From: DASSUW01 sp963844205
GTDB taxonomy: Bacteria > Actinomycetota > Thermoleophilia > Solirubrobacterales > Solirubrobacteraceae
Length of the DNA: 64,000 nucleotides
Assembly: GCA_963844205.1 (NCBI GenBank)
Contig: CAWJNK010000001.1
Coordinates: forward strand, 992,001 to 1,056,000
Direction: 5' to 3'
A program made the position numbers and the translations under genes. Under the pieces are notes generated by a model. The model worked only from the letters and a program-made list of their open reading frames with translations. It was not told the origin of the DNA and ran no database searches. Position 1 is the stretch's first letter, and every line of letters starts with the position of its first letter. Below are positions 7,746 to 15,325 of this stretch, piece by piece.

Positions 7746-10426
7746 GCCGGGTGTGTCCGAGCTGCGGCTACGACGAGATCTCCGACCAGGCCGACTGGTG
7801 CCCACGGTGCAACGAGTTCCTCGCCTGGGATCGCAACGGCGAGCAGACGACGGTCGCGGACAGCCGGAGCGCCGCCGAGGCCACCACGGTTACGGCGCCC
7901 ACCGTCCAGGCCCCGCCGGCCGCCGGCCGGGTGGTCCTGCAGCTCGTTGGCGTGGACGACGGCGCTCCCAGCGATCGCCCGGCCGAGCTGAGCGTCGAGG
8001 CCGGCCAGACCACATCGCTCGGCGCGCTCGTTCGCAACGAGAGCGAGATCGTCGAGCACTTCCGGATCAGCGTCGTCGGTCTGCCGGACGGCTGGTGGTC
8101 GGTCGAGGAGGAGATCGTCCGGCTGCTCCCGTTCGGAAGCGGGGACTACGAGAAGGGGCTGGCGGTTGCGATCCATCCGCCGCGGACCGCGCAATCACGC
8201 GCCGGGCGCTGGGAGTTCGACGTCGTGGCGACCGGCGTCGCGCAGCGGCTCGAGGCGCGCGCGGAGGCGTGGGTGGATGTCCAGCCGTTCCAGGCGCTCG
8301 AGATCACGGCGCGCCCGCCCGTGGCGCCCGGCCGCCGGAGCGCGCGCTTCTACGCCGATGTCCGGAACGTCGGCAACGCGCCGGTCGCCGTGGACGTCGG
8401 GGCGTCCGAGCTCGAGGACCGCTGCACCTTCGTGCTGCCCGCCGTGAGCACCGGCATCGTGCCGGCCCAGACGAGCGCGATCCCGATCGTCGTCCGGCCG
8501 CGGAAGCCGCTCATCCTCGGGCGCAAGGCCGACCGCCCGCTCGAGCTGCGCGCGTGGACGGCCGAAGAGGAGCCCGGCCCAGTCGCATCGGCGTCGGCGA
8601 TCTTCCGCCAGCGCCCCTGGATCCCGTGGTGGGCGGCACTCCTCGTCCTGCTCCTCGTGCTCATCGCGGTCCTGCTCTTCCTGCTGTGGCCGAACCGCGA
8701 GACCGTGCCCGACGTCCGCGGCATGCCCAGCGCGTTCGCGGCCCAGGAGCGCCTCGAGAAGGAAGGGCTCACGGCGTCGCCCAACTCGAAGTCCGAGGTT
8801 CGCCCCGACGTCAAGCCCGGAACCGTCATCGGCCAGACGCCCGCTCCGGGCACGGAGGTCGACCCGGGCGACGCGGTCACGCTGCTGCTCGCCCGAGGCG
8901 CCCGCGGGACCCGCGTGCCGGACGTGAGCGGGCTCACGCCGAGCGAGGCCGACGAGCGGCTCGTCGGAGCGCACCTGACGCTTGGCAAGGTCGCGCCGAA
9001 GCTCGACCCGAAGGGGACCATCGCGAGCCAGGTCCCGCTCGCCGGGCGGCTCCGGCTACGGGGCACGCCAGTCAACGTCATCCTCGCCGGCACGAAGGTG
9101 AAGGTGCCCGACCTCAGCGACCTCAAGGTGGCGAAGGCCGAGCAGCAGCTGGCGAAGGTGGGCCTCAAGCTCGGTGAGCAGAACCCGAGCCCGAATCCCA
9201 ACCGGCCGATCGTCAGCCAGGTGCCGGCGGCCGACACGCAGCGCCCCGCGGGCACGGCGGTCGACGTGTTCCTCAAGCGACCCAAGCCCAAGAAGAAGGC
9301 AAAGGACGCGGCGGAGGCGGGCAGCGCCTCGGCCGTGCCGTCGACGAGCGGGGAGGCAGCCACTGCGGCGGCCGCGGAGGTGCAGGCCGCCGGCCTGCAG
9401 CCGCGTACGGTCCTGGCCATCGACGCGGCGGCGCCCGGCACGGTCGTCCGCACCGTGCCCGCCGCGGGCGAGCCGGCGCCGTCGGACGGCGTCGTACGGA
9501 TCGTCGTCTCGGCCGGGTTCCCCCGCCTGGCCTACGAAGGCTACGCCGAGCTCATCACGGTCGACGGAGCCGTGGGCCGCGCCGCCACGGCGGTCCTCCC
9601 CCGCAAGACCGAGGACGCGAAGCCGTCATGGACCCCCGACGGCCGTGCGGTGGTGGCGCGCTACGAAGGCGGCCTGGTGATCGCGAGCACCCGCAGCCCA
9701 GGGCGGCCGGCACGGCTCGCCCTCAGCCGCGCAGGTGATGACCTCGACGAGCCGTCTGTCGCCGAGGGCGGGCAGGGACCCGTCCTCGCCTTCGTCAGCC
9801 ACGACCCGGAGCTCGGCGATCGCGTGTGCTTCAGCAGGCTGTCCGGAAGCGCGGCGAGCCGGCCGTCGTGCCGGCGCCTCGCCGGTTGGCGGCTCGGCGA
9901 GCTCACGTGGACGCCGAACGGCCGTACCCTCCTGGCCTTCGCCAAGTCGGTGAACGGCGCGGACTGGCGCTTCGGGCTTCTCCGGCTGAAGACCGACACC
10001 CCGTTCTCCACCCGCGCCCGCGCCTGGCGCGGCGGCCGCTCGATCAGGACCCCCATCTACCCGCGGCGCGGGGTGGCGGCCGTGGCCGTCGACCCCTCCG
10101 GTCGCCGCCTCGCGGTGGTGACCAGCCATGCCACGAGCCGCTTCCAGGTCGCGATCGCGGCGCCCGACGACCTGGCTCTCAAACACGCGAAGCTGCTCCC
10201 GCTTCAGGCGTGCGACGTCGATTGGCGGCCCGACGGTGCAGAGCTCGCGGTCGTGCAGAGCGACAACTGGTGCAGGCAGGCTCGCGGCCGCATCGTCCGC
10301 GTAGCGCCGGAACGCCCGCTGGAGCTTCAGACGGTCGTGCTGCACGGTCGCGATCCCGCCTGGCAGCCGGTCGAGCTCGGGGCCGTCAGCCCTGCACGAG
10401 CATCTGCCCCGGGGACACAACCATGA
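7742..10426 (+). CDS. Zinc-ribbon, transmembrane, PASTA-repeat and beta-propeller protein of the eCIS operon
   Basis: An 894-residue multidomain protein. Residues 5-23 form a CxxC-x11-CxxC zinc ribbon (CPSC...CPRC). Residues ~55-285 are Ig-like/CARDB-like beta domains (RNESEIVEHFRISVVGLPDG, YADVRNVGNAPVAVDVG). One transmembrane helix lies at ~295-318 (WWAALLVLLLVLIAVLLFLL). It is followed by three clear PASTA domains (ETVPDVRGM at ~320, TRVPDVSGL at ~390, VKVPDLSDL at ~455), a weaker fourth to ~590, and a WD/TolB-like propeller to the C-terminus (SWTPDGRAVVARY, DWRPDGAELAVV). The layout implies a cytoplasmic zinc ribbon and beta domains with an extracytoplasmic PASTA stalk and propeller. PASTA domains bind peptidoglycan or beta-lactams in other proteins. 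The ATGA overlap with the baseplate gene ties it to the injection system; an anchoring or envelope-sensing role is inference. Confidence 0.88.
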   Translation: MSRVCPSCGYDEISDQADWCPRCNEFLAWDRNGEQTTVADSRSAAEATTVTAPTVQAPPAAGRVVLQLVGVDDGAPSDRPAELSVEAGQTTSLGALVRNESEIVEHFRISVVGLPDGWWSVEEEIVRLLPFGSGDYEKGLAVAIHPPRTAQSRAGRWEFDVVATGVAQRLEARAEAWVDVQPFQALEITARPPVAPGRRSARFYADVRNVGNAPVAVDVGASELEDRCTFVLPAVSTGIVPAQTSAIPIVVRPRKPLILGRKADRPLELRAWTAEEEPGPVASASAIFRQRPWIPWWAALLVLLLVLIAVLLFLLWPNRETVPDVRGMPSAFAAQERLEKEGLTASPNSKSEVRPDVKPGTVIGQTPAPGTEVDPGDAVTLLLARGARGTRVPDVSGLTPSEADERLVGAHLTLGKVAPKLDPKGTIASQVPLAGRLRLRGTPVNVILAGTKVKVPDLSDLKVAKAEQQLAKVGLKLGEQNPSPNPNRPIVSQVPAADTQRPAGTAVDVFLKRPKPKKKAKDAAEAGSASAVPSTSGEAATAAAAEVQAAGLQPRTVLAIDAAAPGTVVRTVPAAGEPAPSDGVVRIVVSAGFPRLAYEGYAELITVDGAVGRAATAVLPRKTEDAKPSWTPDGRAVVARYEGGLVIASTRSPGRPARLALSRAGDDLDEPSVAEGGQGPVLAFVSHDPELGDRVCFSRLSGSAASRPSCRRLAGWRLGELTWTPNGRTLLAFAKSVNGADWRFGLLRLKTDTPFSTRARAWRGGRSIRTPIYPRRGVAAVAVDPSGRRLAVVTSHATSRFQVAIAAPDDLALKHAKLLPLQACDVDWRPDGAELAVVQSDNWCRQARGRIVRVAPERPLELQTVVLHGRDPAWQPVELGAVSPARASAPGTQP

Positions 10427-10721
10427 GCGGCGACGGGGGCACCCCGTCGGTCTGGCCGCTGACACTCGCCACGTACACCGGGCGGCCGCCGGCGAGGACC
10501 TTGAGCGACCACGAGCCCGGCAGCGTGGCGACCACCGTGGTGCACGGCTTCGTGGCCGGGGTGGGAGGCTGCGCGCAGCCCACGATCGGCGCCCCGATCA
10601 AGTCCGGCACGCACATCACCGGAGCCCCGCCGGCGAGGACGACTACCTGCCGCGGAATCAGCATGACGCGCCCACCGTGGGCGCACATCACAACCGCCTG
10701 CGACGTCAGGAGCGGTGGCAC
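10386..10721 (-). CDS. PAAR-like spike-tip protein (DUF4280-like)
   Basis: A 111-residue protein read from GTG at 10721. Its pattern resembles PAAR-like/DUF4280 proteins: an early VVMCAHGG segment, then VVVLAGGAPVMCVPDLIG and IVGCAQPPTPATKPCTTV, then a Pro/Gly-rich turn region ending in the typical LMVVSPGQM. Such proteins cap the VgrG/gp5 needle with a sharp, often metal-binding tip. It lies on the strand opposite the rest of the locus, and its 3' end overlaps the end of the PASTA/propeller gene by 41 bp. It may therefore be expressed separately. Family assignment is by pattern, not by alignment. Confidence 0.68.
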   Translation of the reverse strand: MPPLLTSQAVVMCAHGGRVMLIPRQVVVLAGGAPVMCVPDLIGAPIVGCAQPPTPATKPCTTVVATLPGSWSLKVLAGGRPVYVASVSGQTDGVPPSPLMVVSPGQMLVQG

Positions 10722-10732
10722 GTGACGACCGG

Positions 10733-10762
10733 TTGCATAAGTGGAGAGACTCTAACTAGTAT
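10733..10762 (+). promoter_or_regulatory. Candidate sigma-70-type promoter for the eCIS LuxR regulator
   Basis: TTGCAT (10733-10738) and TAGTAT (10757-10762) are separated by 18 bp in one of the few AT-rich spots of the region. The hexamers lie 55 bp upstream of the GTG at 10818 and just outside the divergent tip gene (start 10721). This would create a second transcription unit for the regulator, DUF4157, AAA and DUF4239 genes. Confidence 0.5.
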
Positions 10763-10817
10763 CGGGCTTGGCATCGATGTCCCTCCGTTCACCGCTCAGC
10801 GGCGGCAAGGGAGCACA

Positions 10818-11441
10818 GTGGGTCATGTAGCCGTCTTCATCGTCGACCCCCACTCCATCTTCAGGTTGGGTCTAGCGACGTGTCTGGAGAACCTTCAGTT
10901 CGTCGGACGGGTCAGCGGCGTCGACAGCGTGCAGGGCGCCTGGCGCCATGACGATCTCGCGACGAGTGACGTCGTGGTCGTCGACGCCTCGGCCCCCGAC
11001 GCGCTCGCGTTCATCCGGAAGACGCGCGAGGCGGGCAACGCCAGGCTGATCGCGAGTGCCTCGAACTGGCCGCAGACGGACATCCTGGCCGCGATGGAGG
11101 CCGGCGCTGTAAGCGTCCTGCGCAAGGACACGCTGACACCGGAGAGCCTCGAGGCGAACGTGCGCGCGACGTTGCAGGGCGCCGGGGTGCTGCCGTCGGA
11201 CCTGCTGAGCGGGCTGCTCGTCGCCTTGCACGCCGACGACGGCCATTCCTCGCGGCTGACCAATCGCGAGGAGCAGGTGCTCCGGCTGATCGCGGACGGC
11301 CACGCGACACGGGAGGTCGCCGAAGAGCTGTGTTACAGCGAGCGGACGGTCAAGACCGTCCTGCATGACGTCGTGACCAAGCTCGGCGCCCGCACGCGCT
11401 CGCATGCCGTCGCCCATGCCGTGCGTGCCGGTCTGATCTAG
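10818..11441 (+). CDS. LuxR/NarL-type response regulator in the eCIS locus
   Basis: A 207-residue regulator. The N-terminal receiver-like domain (VFIVDPHSIFRLGL, the presumed phospho-acceptor Asp in DVVVVDASAPDAL, and the Lys in SVLRKDTL) is joined to a C-terminal GerE helix-turn-helix (SRLTNREEQVLRLIADGHAT, then SERTVKTVLHDVVTKLGART). I chose GTG 10818 because it follows an aagggag Shine-Dalgarno and the receiver strand starts right after it; the frame is open further upstream but that part looks non-coding. No cognate histidine kinase is adjacent. The stop overlaps the DUF4157 GTG, so it is co-transcribed with the last eCIS genes and plausibly controls the locus. Confidence 0.85.
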   Translation: MGHVAVFIVDPHSIFRLGLATCLENLQFVGRVSGVDSVQGAWRHDDLATSDVVVVDASAPDALAFIRKTREAGNARLIASASNWPQTDILAAMEAGAVSVLRKDTLTPESLEANVRATLQGAGVLPSDLLSGLLVALHADDGHSSRLTNREEQVLRLIADGHATREVAEELCYSERTVKTVLHDVVTKLGARTRSHAVAHAVRAGLI

Positions 11442-11983
11442 TGCCAGGCGCGCGCGAGCACGAGCGGCGGGATGAGCGTGCGTCGGAGCCGAGACGCGAG
11501 TCGCCGCAGGCGCCTGCCGCAGCGGTCCGGAGCGTAGCCTCGAGCATCGGCAACGCGGCCTTCGCTCGCTTTGCCGAGCCCGGCGCGGGGATCCTTCCCG
11601 GCGGACGCGTTCATCCAGACGTCGAGGCCGCCATCTCCACCGCTCGCGGACAGGGAGGCGCGCTCGACAGCGGCGTTCGCGACCACGTCGGCGCCGCCCT
11701 CGGCGACCCGCTGACCGATGTCCGCGTGCACGCCGACGAGCGCGCCGACGCACTCGCTCGCTCGGTGTCGGCCCGCGCCTTCACGACCGGAGCCGACATC
11801 TTCTTCGCGCGCGGCGAGTACCGTCCCGCCACTGCGACGGGCGATGCGCTGCTCGCCCACGAGCTCACTCACGTCGTCCAGCAGCGCGACAGCCCGGTCA
11901 CCGGCCCGCTTACCGTCACCGACCCCGGGGGAGCGCTCGAGGTCGAGGCCGACGCGACCGCCCGTGAGCTCGGTGGCGGCTGA
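11441..11983 (+). CDS. eCIS core domain protein (DUF4157), metalloprotease-like
   Basis: A 180-residue protein. Residues ~60-150 are the eCIS_core/DUF4157 domain: ALGDPLTDVRVHADERADAL, then ARAFTTGADIFFARGEYRP and the zinc-protease-like HELTH at ~140-144 followed by VVQQ. This domain is a hallmark of eCIS loci, often at the N-terminus of toxins or as a stand-alone protein; here no toxin domain follows. The N-terminal ~55 residues are charged and probably disordered. Whether it is a protease, a processing factor or a cargo-loading module cannot be told from sequence. GTG 11441 overlaps the regulator stop. Confidence 0.88.
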   Translation: MPGAREHERRDERASEPRRESPQAPAAAVRSVASSIGNAAFARFAEPGAGILPGGRVHPDVEAAISTARGQGGALDSGVRDHVGAALGDPLTDVRVHADERADALARSVSARAFTTGADIFFARGEYRPATATGDALLAHELTHVVQQRDSPVTGPLTVTDPGGALEVEADATARELGGG

Positions 11984-13934
11984 ACCGGCGGCCGCGACGG
12001 GCCCGTTCACGGCTGTCGCGCAGCGGGTGCGCCGCGCAGTGCAACACGTCGCCGCAACCGACCCGCACCCGAGTGACCCGTTCCGCGGGCTGTACGTCTC
12101 CGATGACGCCGCGCTCACTCTCGCGAGCGACACGGACGTCGACGGCGTCGACGAGCGGATGGCGTCGGTCGGCGCGCTGCTCGGCCTCGACCGGCTCGAC
12201 CTTCCGGTCCTGGCTCTGTGCGCCGCGCCGGAACTGGACCCGCGGTTCGGCCGACTGCTGGCGTACCTTCACGATGACGTCACGAGACGGCTCGCGAGCC
12301 CGCGGCTCGCCGCCCGGTTGCTGACCGACGACCCGGCGCTGTCGGACGCGGTGCTCGGCCGGTTCGCCGCGGACGCGCCGCTGCGCCGGGTCGGGGCCGT
12401 GCGCCTGCTCGACGACGAAGCGTCGACCCCGATCGCCGATCGACTCGTAAAGGTCGACGATCGTCTGGCGGGCCACCTGCTGGGCGTCGGCCTCGCCGCT
12501 TCACCCCCCGGCGACCGGCTGGTCGCCGCATCCGCGAGCGACCCCGGCCGGGCCGCCGCCGTCCGGCAGCTGCGTGCGGCGCTCGGCGATTCCGAGCTCG
12601 GCGTCTCGCTCGTCGCGGTCGGCGCCGATGCCGCCGAGCTGCTCGCGGCCGCCCGGGGCGGCCCCGTGCTGGTCGTTCCCGCGCGTGAAGCCGCTTCCCC
12701 CGAGGCCGCCGCCGCGGCGGTGCTGCGGGCCGCGCTGGCCCGCGCTGCGGTGTGCTTCGAGCTCGACGGCGTCTCGCCCGACGACCGCGCCGGTGTGGCC
12801 GCGTGCGTCGCCGATCGGGGAGCCGGAGTTCTGCTCTGCGCGCGCCGGCCGGACGCGGTGGCGGGCATCCCCGGCCTGCGCGCGCTCGCCGTCCCAGTGC
12901 CCGAGGCGAGCCTGGCCGAGCGCCGGACCCTCTGGCGTGCACGGGCCCCAGGCGCCGACGTGGACGGTGTCGCCGCGCGGTTCCGGCTGAGCATGGATCA
13001 GATCGCTCACGCGGTGGAAGTGGCGGGCGCGTCGGCGCGTTCGCGCGGGAACGGGCCGCCTCTCCCGGCCGACCTCGAGCTCGGTGCCCGCGATGCCTCA
13101 CGGACGCGTCTGGGCGAGCTGGCGGTGCGGGTCGAGTCGAGCGCCGGCTGGAACCACCTCGTGCTGCCCGCGGAGCCGCTCGATCTGCTGCGGTCGGTGG
13201 CTGCCTTTCTGCGCCATCGCGACCTCGTCCTCTCGGAGTGGGGCTACGGACGTACGGTGGCGGGCGGGCAGGGGCTGAAGGTGCTCTTCGCCGGCGAGTC
13301 CGGCACGGGCAAGACCATGGCGGCCGGCGTCATCGCCCGCGACCTCGGGCTCGACCTCTTCCGCGTCGATCTCGCCACGGTGGTCTCGAAGTACGTCGGC
13401 GAGACGGAGCAGAACCTCGACCGCATCTTCGCTGCCGCCGAAGGGTCGAACGCGATCCTGCTGTTCGACGAGGCCGACGCGCTCTTCGGCAAGCGCTCGG
13501 AGGTCAAGGACGCCCACGACCGCTACGCGAACATCGAGGTCGCCTACCTGCTGCAACGGATGGAGGCGTACACCGGCGGGGTCATCCTCGCCACGAACCT
13601 GCGCAGCAACGTGGACGACGCGTTCCTGCGGCGGCTCGACATCCTGGTCGAGTTCCCCTTCCCGGAGCCGTCCGATCGTCGCCGGCTCTGGCGCGGCCTG
13701 GTGCCGGCCGACGCGCCGGTCGCCGACGACGTCGACCTCGACCGCCTCGCCGACCGCTTCAGGCTCACGGGCGGGTCGATCCGAAACTGCTCGGTCACGG
13801 CCGCCTTCCTGGCCGCGGACGAGGGCGCCGCGATCGGCATGCGGCACCTCCTGCGTGCGATCGCCCAGGAGCTGCGCAAGCACGGGCGCCTGACGCTCGA
13901 GGCCGATTTCGCGGGGCTCGCGGCGGGCGCGTAG
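11964..13934 (+). CDS. AAA+ ATPase of the eCIS locus (Afp15/PVC15-like)
   Basis: About 656 residues. The N-terminal ~390 residues are Ala/Arg-rich and include a degenerate ATPase-like half (GGPVLVVPAREA, GVAACVADRGAGVLLCARRP). The C-terminal AAA+ module has Walker A GESGTGKT (~444-451), Walker B ILLFDEADALFG (~495) and a sensor/Arg-finger region LRSNVDDAFLRRLD. ATPases of this type occur in nearly all eCIS loci and are thought to help assemble or load particles. The start could be GTG 11964 or GTG 11973; both overlap the DUF4157 gene. Downstream spacing to the DUF4239 gene is 2 nt. Confidence 0.9.
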   Translation: MSSVAAEPAAATGPFTAVAQRVRRAVQHVAATDPHPSDPFRGLYVSDDAALTLASDTDVDGVDERMASVGALLGLDRLDLPVLALCAAPELDPRFGRLLAYLHDDVTRRLASPRLAARLLTDDPALSDAVLGRFAADAPLRRVGAVRLLDDEASTPIADRLVKVDDRLAGHLLGVGLAASPPGDRLVAASASDPGRAAAVRQLRAALGDSELGVSLVAVGADAAELLAAARGGPVLVVPAREAASPEAAAAAVLRAALARAAVCFELDGVSPDDRAGVAACVADRGAGVLLCARRPDAVAGIPGLRALAVPVPEASLAERRTLWRARAPGADVDGVAARFRLSMDQIAHAVEVAGASARSRGNGPPLPADLELGARDASRTRLGELAVRVESSAGWNHLVLPAEPLDLLRSVAAFLRHRDLVLSEWGYGRTVAGGQGLKVLFAGESGTGKTMAAGVIARDLGLDLFRVDLATVVSKYVGETEQNLDRIFAAAEGSNAILLFDEADALFGKRSEVKDAHDRYANIEVAYLLQRMEAYTGGVILATNLRSNVDDAFLRRLDILVEFPFPEPSDRRRLWRGLVPADAPVADDVDLDRLADRFRLTGGSIRNCSVTAAFLAADEGAAIGMRHLLRAIAQELRKHGRLTLEADFAGLAAGA

Positions 13935-13936
13935 CG

Positions 13937-15181
13937 ATGACCCGATCGATCCTCAACTCCCTGTCGACGATCCAGATCATCGTCCTGTTCATCGGCGGCA
14001 TGGCGCTGCTCACCGTCGTCGCCGTGCTGCTGGGGCGGCGGCTGTTCCCGGGGAAGGCCGAAGAGTTCGAGCGTGTCGCCGACAGCCTGCGGGTGGTCTA
14101 CGAGCTGATCTTCGCGCTGATCCTCGCCTTCGTCATCGCTGCCGTGCTGGACGAGATGGGCGATGCCGAGTCGGCCGTCGCCGGGGAGGCGACGACGATC
14201 TCTGCGCTCGTGCGCGGCAACGACGCGTTCCCGGCGAGCGTGGGGCGGGAGCTGGACGAGGCAGTGGACCGGTACGTGCACGCCGTCGCCACCGACGAGT
14301 GGAAGACGATGAAGGACGGCGAGAGCAGCCCGCAGGCGGCCGCCGCCCTGGAGGGCATGAACGCCGAGTACCAACGGGTTCAGCCGGAAGGCTCCACGCA
14401 GGACGAGATCTACAGCCAGGCGCTGGACGGCCTGAGCGCGGTGGGTTCTGAACGCCGCGAGCGGCTGGACATCGCGGCCTCCGATCTTCCCACGTTCCTG
14501 CGCGTGCTCGTCCTCGTCGGGCTCTTGCTGCTGCTCGTGCTGGAGTACCGCCCGCACCTGGCCAGGCTGGCCGGGCTCGTCTTCATGGGAACCTTGGCGA
14601 CGGTCGTCACGGGGGCGTTCCTGCTCACGGTCGTCCTGGACTACCCGTTCGCGGGAGACGTGTCGGTCAGCAACGCGCCGCTCAAAGAGGGCAACCTCGC
14701 CCGGTTCTGGAGCGAGGAGCTCGCGTATCGACCCGAGTCCGGCGACAAGCCGCAGCCGCTGACGGCAGAGCGGTTGGAGGGTGTCTACAACTCCAAGGCC
14801 TACGGAACCCTCGTCCTGCAATGCCACGACGAGGGTCCGCCCCACGCGGTGCGCGATTGCGGTTCGGGCGACAGCAGGATGCGCGGCGTGTACCGCTACT
14901 ACGACGGCACCATCACGGGGGAGGTCGACGACGGCGTCTTCCGCGGGTGGTGGAGCGAGGCGCCGACGCACCGTAGCCTGGGCTATGCCGGACGTGTCGA
15001 GCTGCGGCTCGTAGAGACGTCCGACGGCCCGCTCGTCGCGGGCCGCTGGAGCGACCTCTACGGTCCGTTCCAGGATGGCTGGGATCTCGAGGAGATCGGC
15101 GGCGAGCCGCCGCCGGATCTGGCTCGGCGCCTGGAGCGTCCGCGAACCTTCATCGAGGACCCGCGCGCAAGCGGAACCTAG
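13937..15181 (+). CDS. DUF4239-type membrane protein with a C-terminal beta domain
   Basis: A 414-residue protein. Residues ~1-250 match the DUF4239 layout: two N-terminal helices (IIVLFIGGMALLTVVAVLLG; VVYELIFALILAFVIAAVL), a cytosolic helical loop, two further helices (LRVLVLVGLLLLLVLEY; GLVFMGTLATVVTGAFLLTV) and a terminal DYPFAG. Residues ~270-410 add a soluble beta domain (LEGVYNSKAYGTLVLQC, GTITGEVDDGVFRGWWSEAP, VAGRWSDLYGPFQDGW) that resembles small environment-sensing or coat-like beta repeats. The ATG follows the AAA stop by 2 nt, so it closes the eCIS operon. An inner-membrane role in particle release or anchoring is only a guess. Confidence 0.78.
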   Translation: MTRSILNSLSTIQIIVLFIGGMALLTVVAVLLGRRLFPGKAEEFERVADSLRVVYELIFALILAFVIAAVLDEMGDAESAVAGEATTISALVRGNDAFPASVGRELDEAVDRYVHAVATDEWKTMKDGESSPQAAAALEGMNAEYQRVQPEGSTQDEIYSQALDGLSAVGSERRERLDIAASDLPTFLRVLVLVGLLLLLVLEYRPHLARLAGLVFMGTLATVVTGAFLLTVVLDYPFAGDVSVSNAPLKEGNLARFWSEELAYRPESGDKPQPLTAERLEGVYNSKAYGTLVLQCHDEGPPHAVRDCGSGDSRMRGVYRYYDGTITGEVDDGVFRGWWSEAPTHRSLGYAGRVELRLVETSDGPLVAGRWSDLYGPFQDGWDLEEIGGEPPPDLARRLERPRTFIEDPRASGT

Positions 15182-15189
15182 CGTCATCC

Positions 15190-15209
15190 GCCTTGGCGCG
15201 GCCCAAGGC
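15190..15209 (+). terminator. Candidate hairpin after the eCIS operon
   Basis: gccttgg (15190-15196) pairs with ccaaggc (15203-15209) across a 6-nt loop, 9 nt after the DUF4239 stop. There is no T-tract, as is common in very GC-rich actinobacteria. Confidence 0.4.
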
Positions 15210-15325
15210 CGAGGCGGTGCGCATCGCGCGCGACATCCTCCGTGGGCGGGTAGAGGCAAGGTCTAGGGGCACGGTTAGGGCTCTCCCCGAAGCGAGCGCG
15301 CGCCGGGATCGCGGACACTCCGGCG

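Noticed and set aside
10677..10817. N-terminal extension of the eCIS LuxR regulator from GTG 10677
   Set aside because: It would run through the promoter-like AT-rich segment and into the opposite-strand tip gene; the receiver domain starts right after GTG 10818 with a Shine-Dalgarno.
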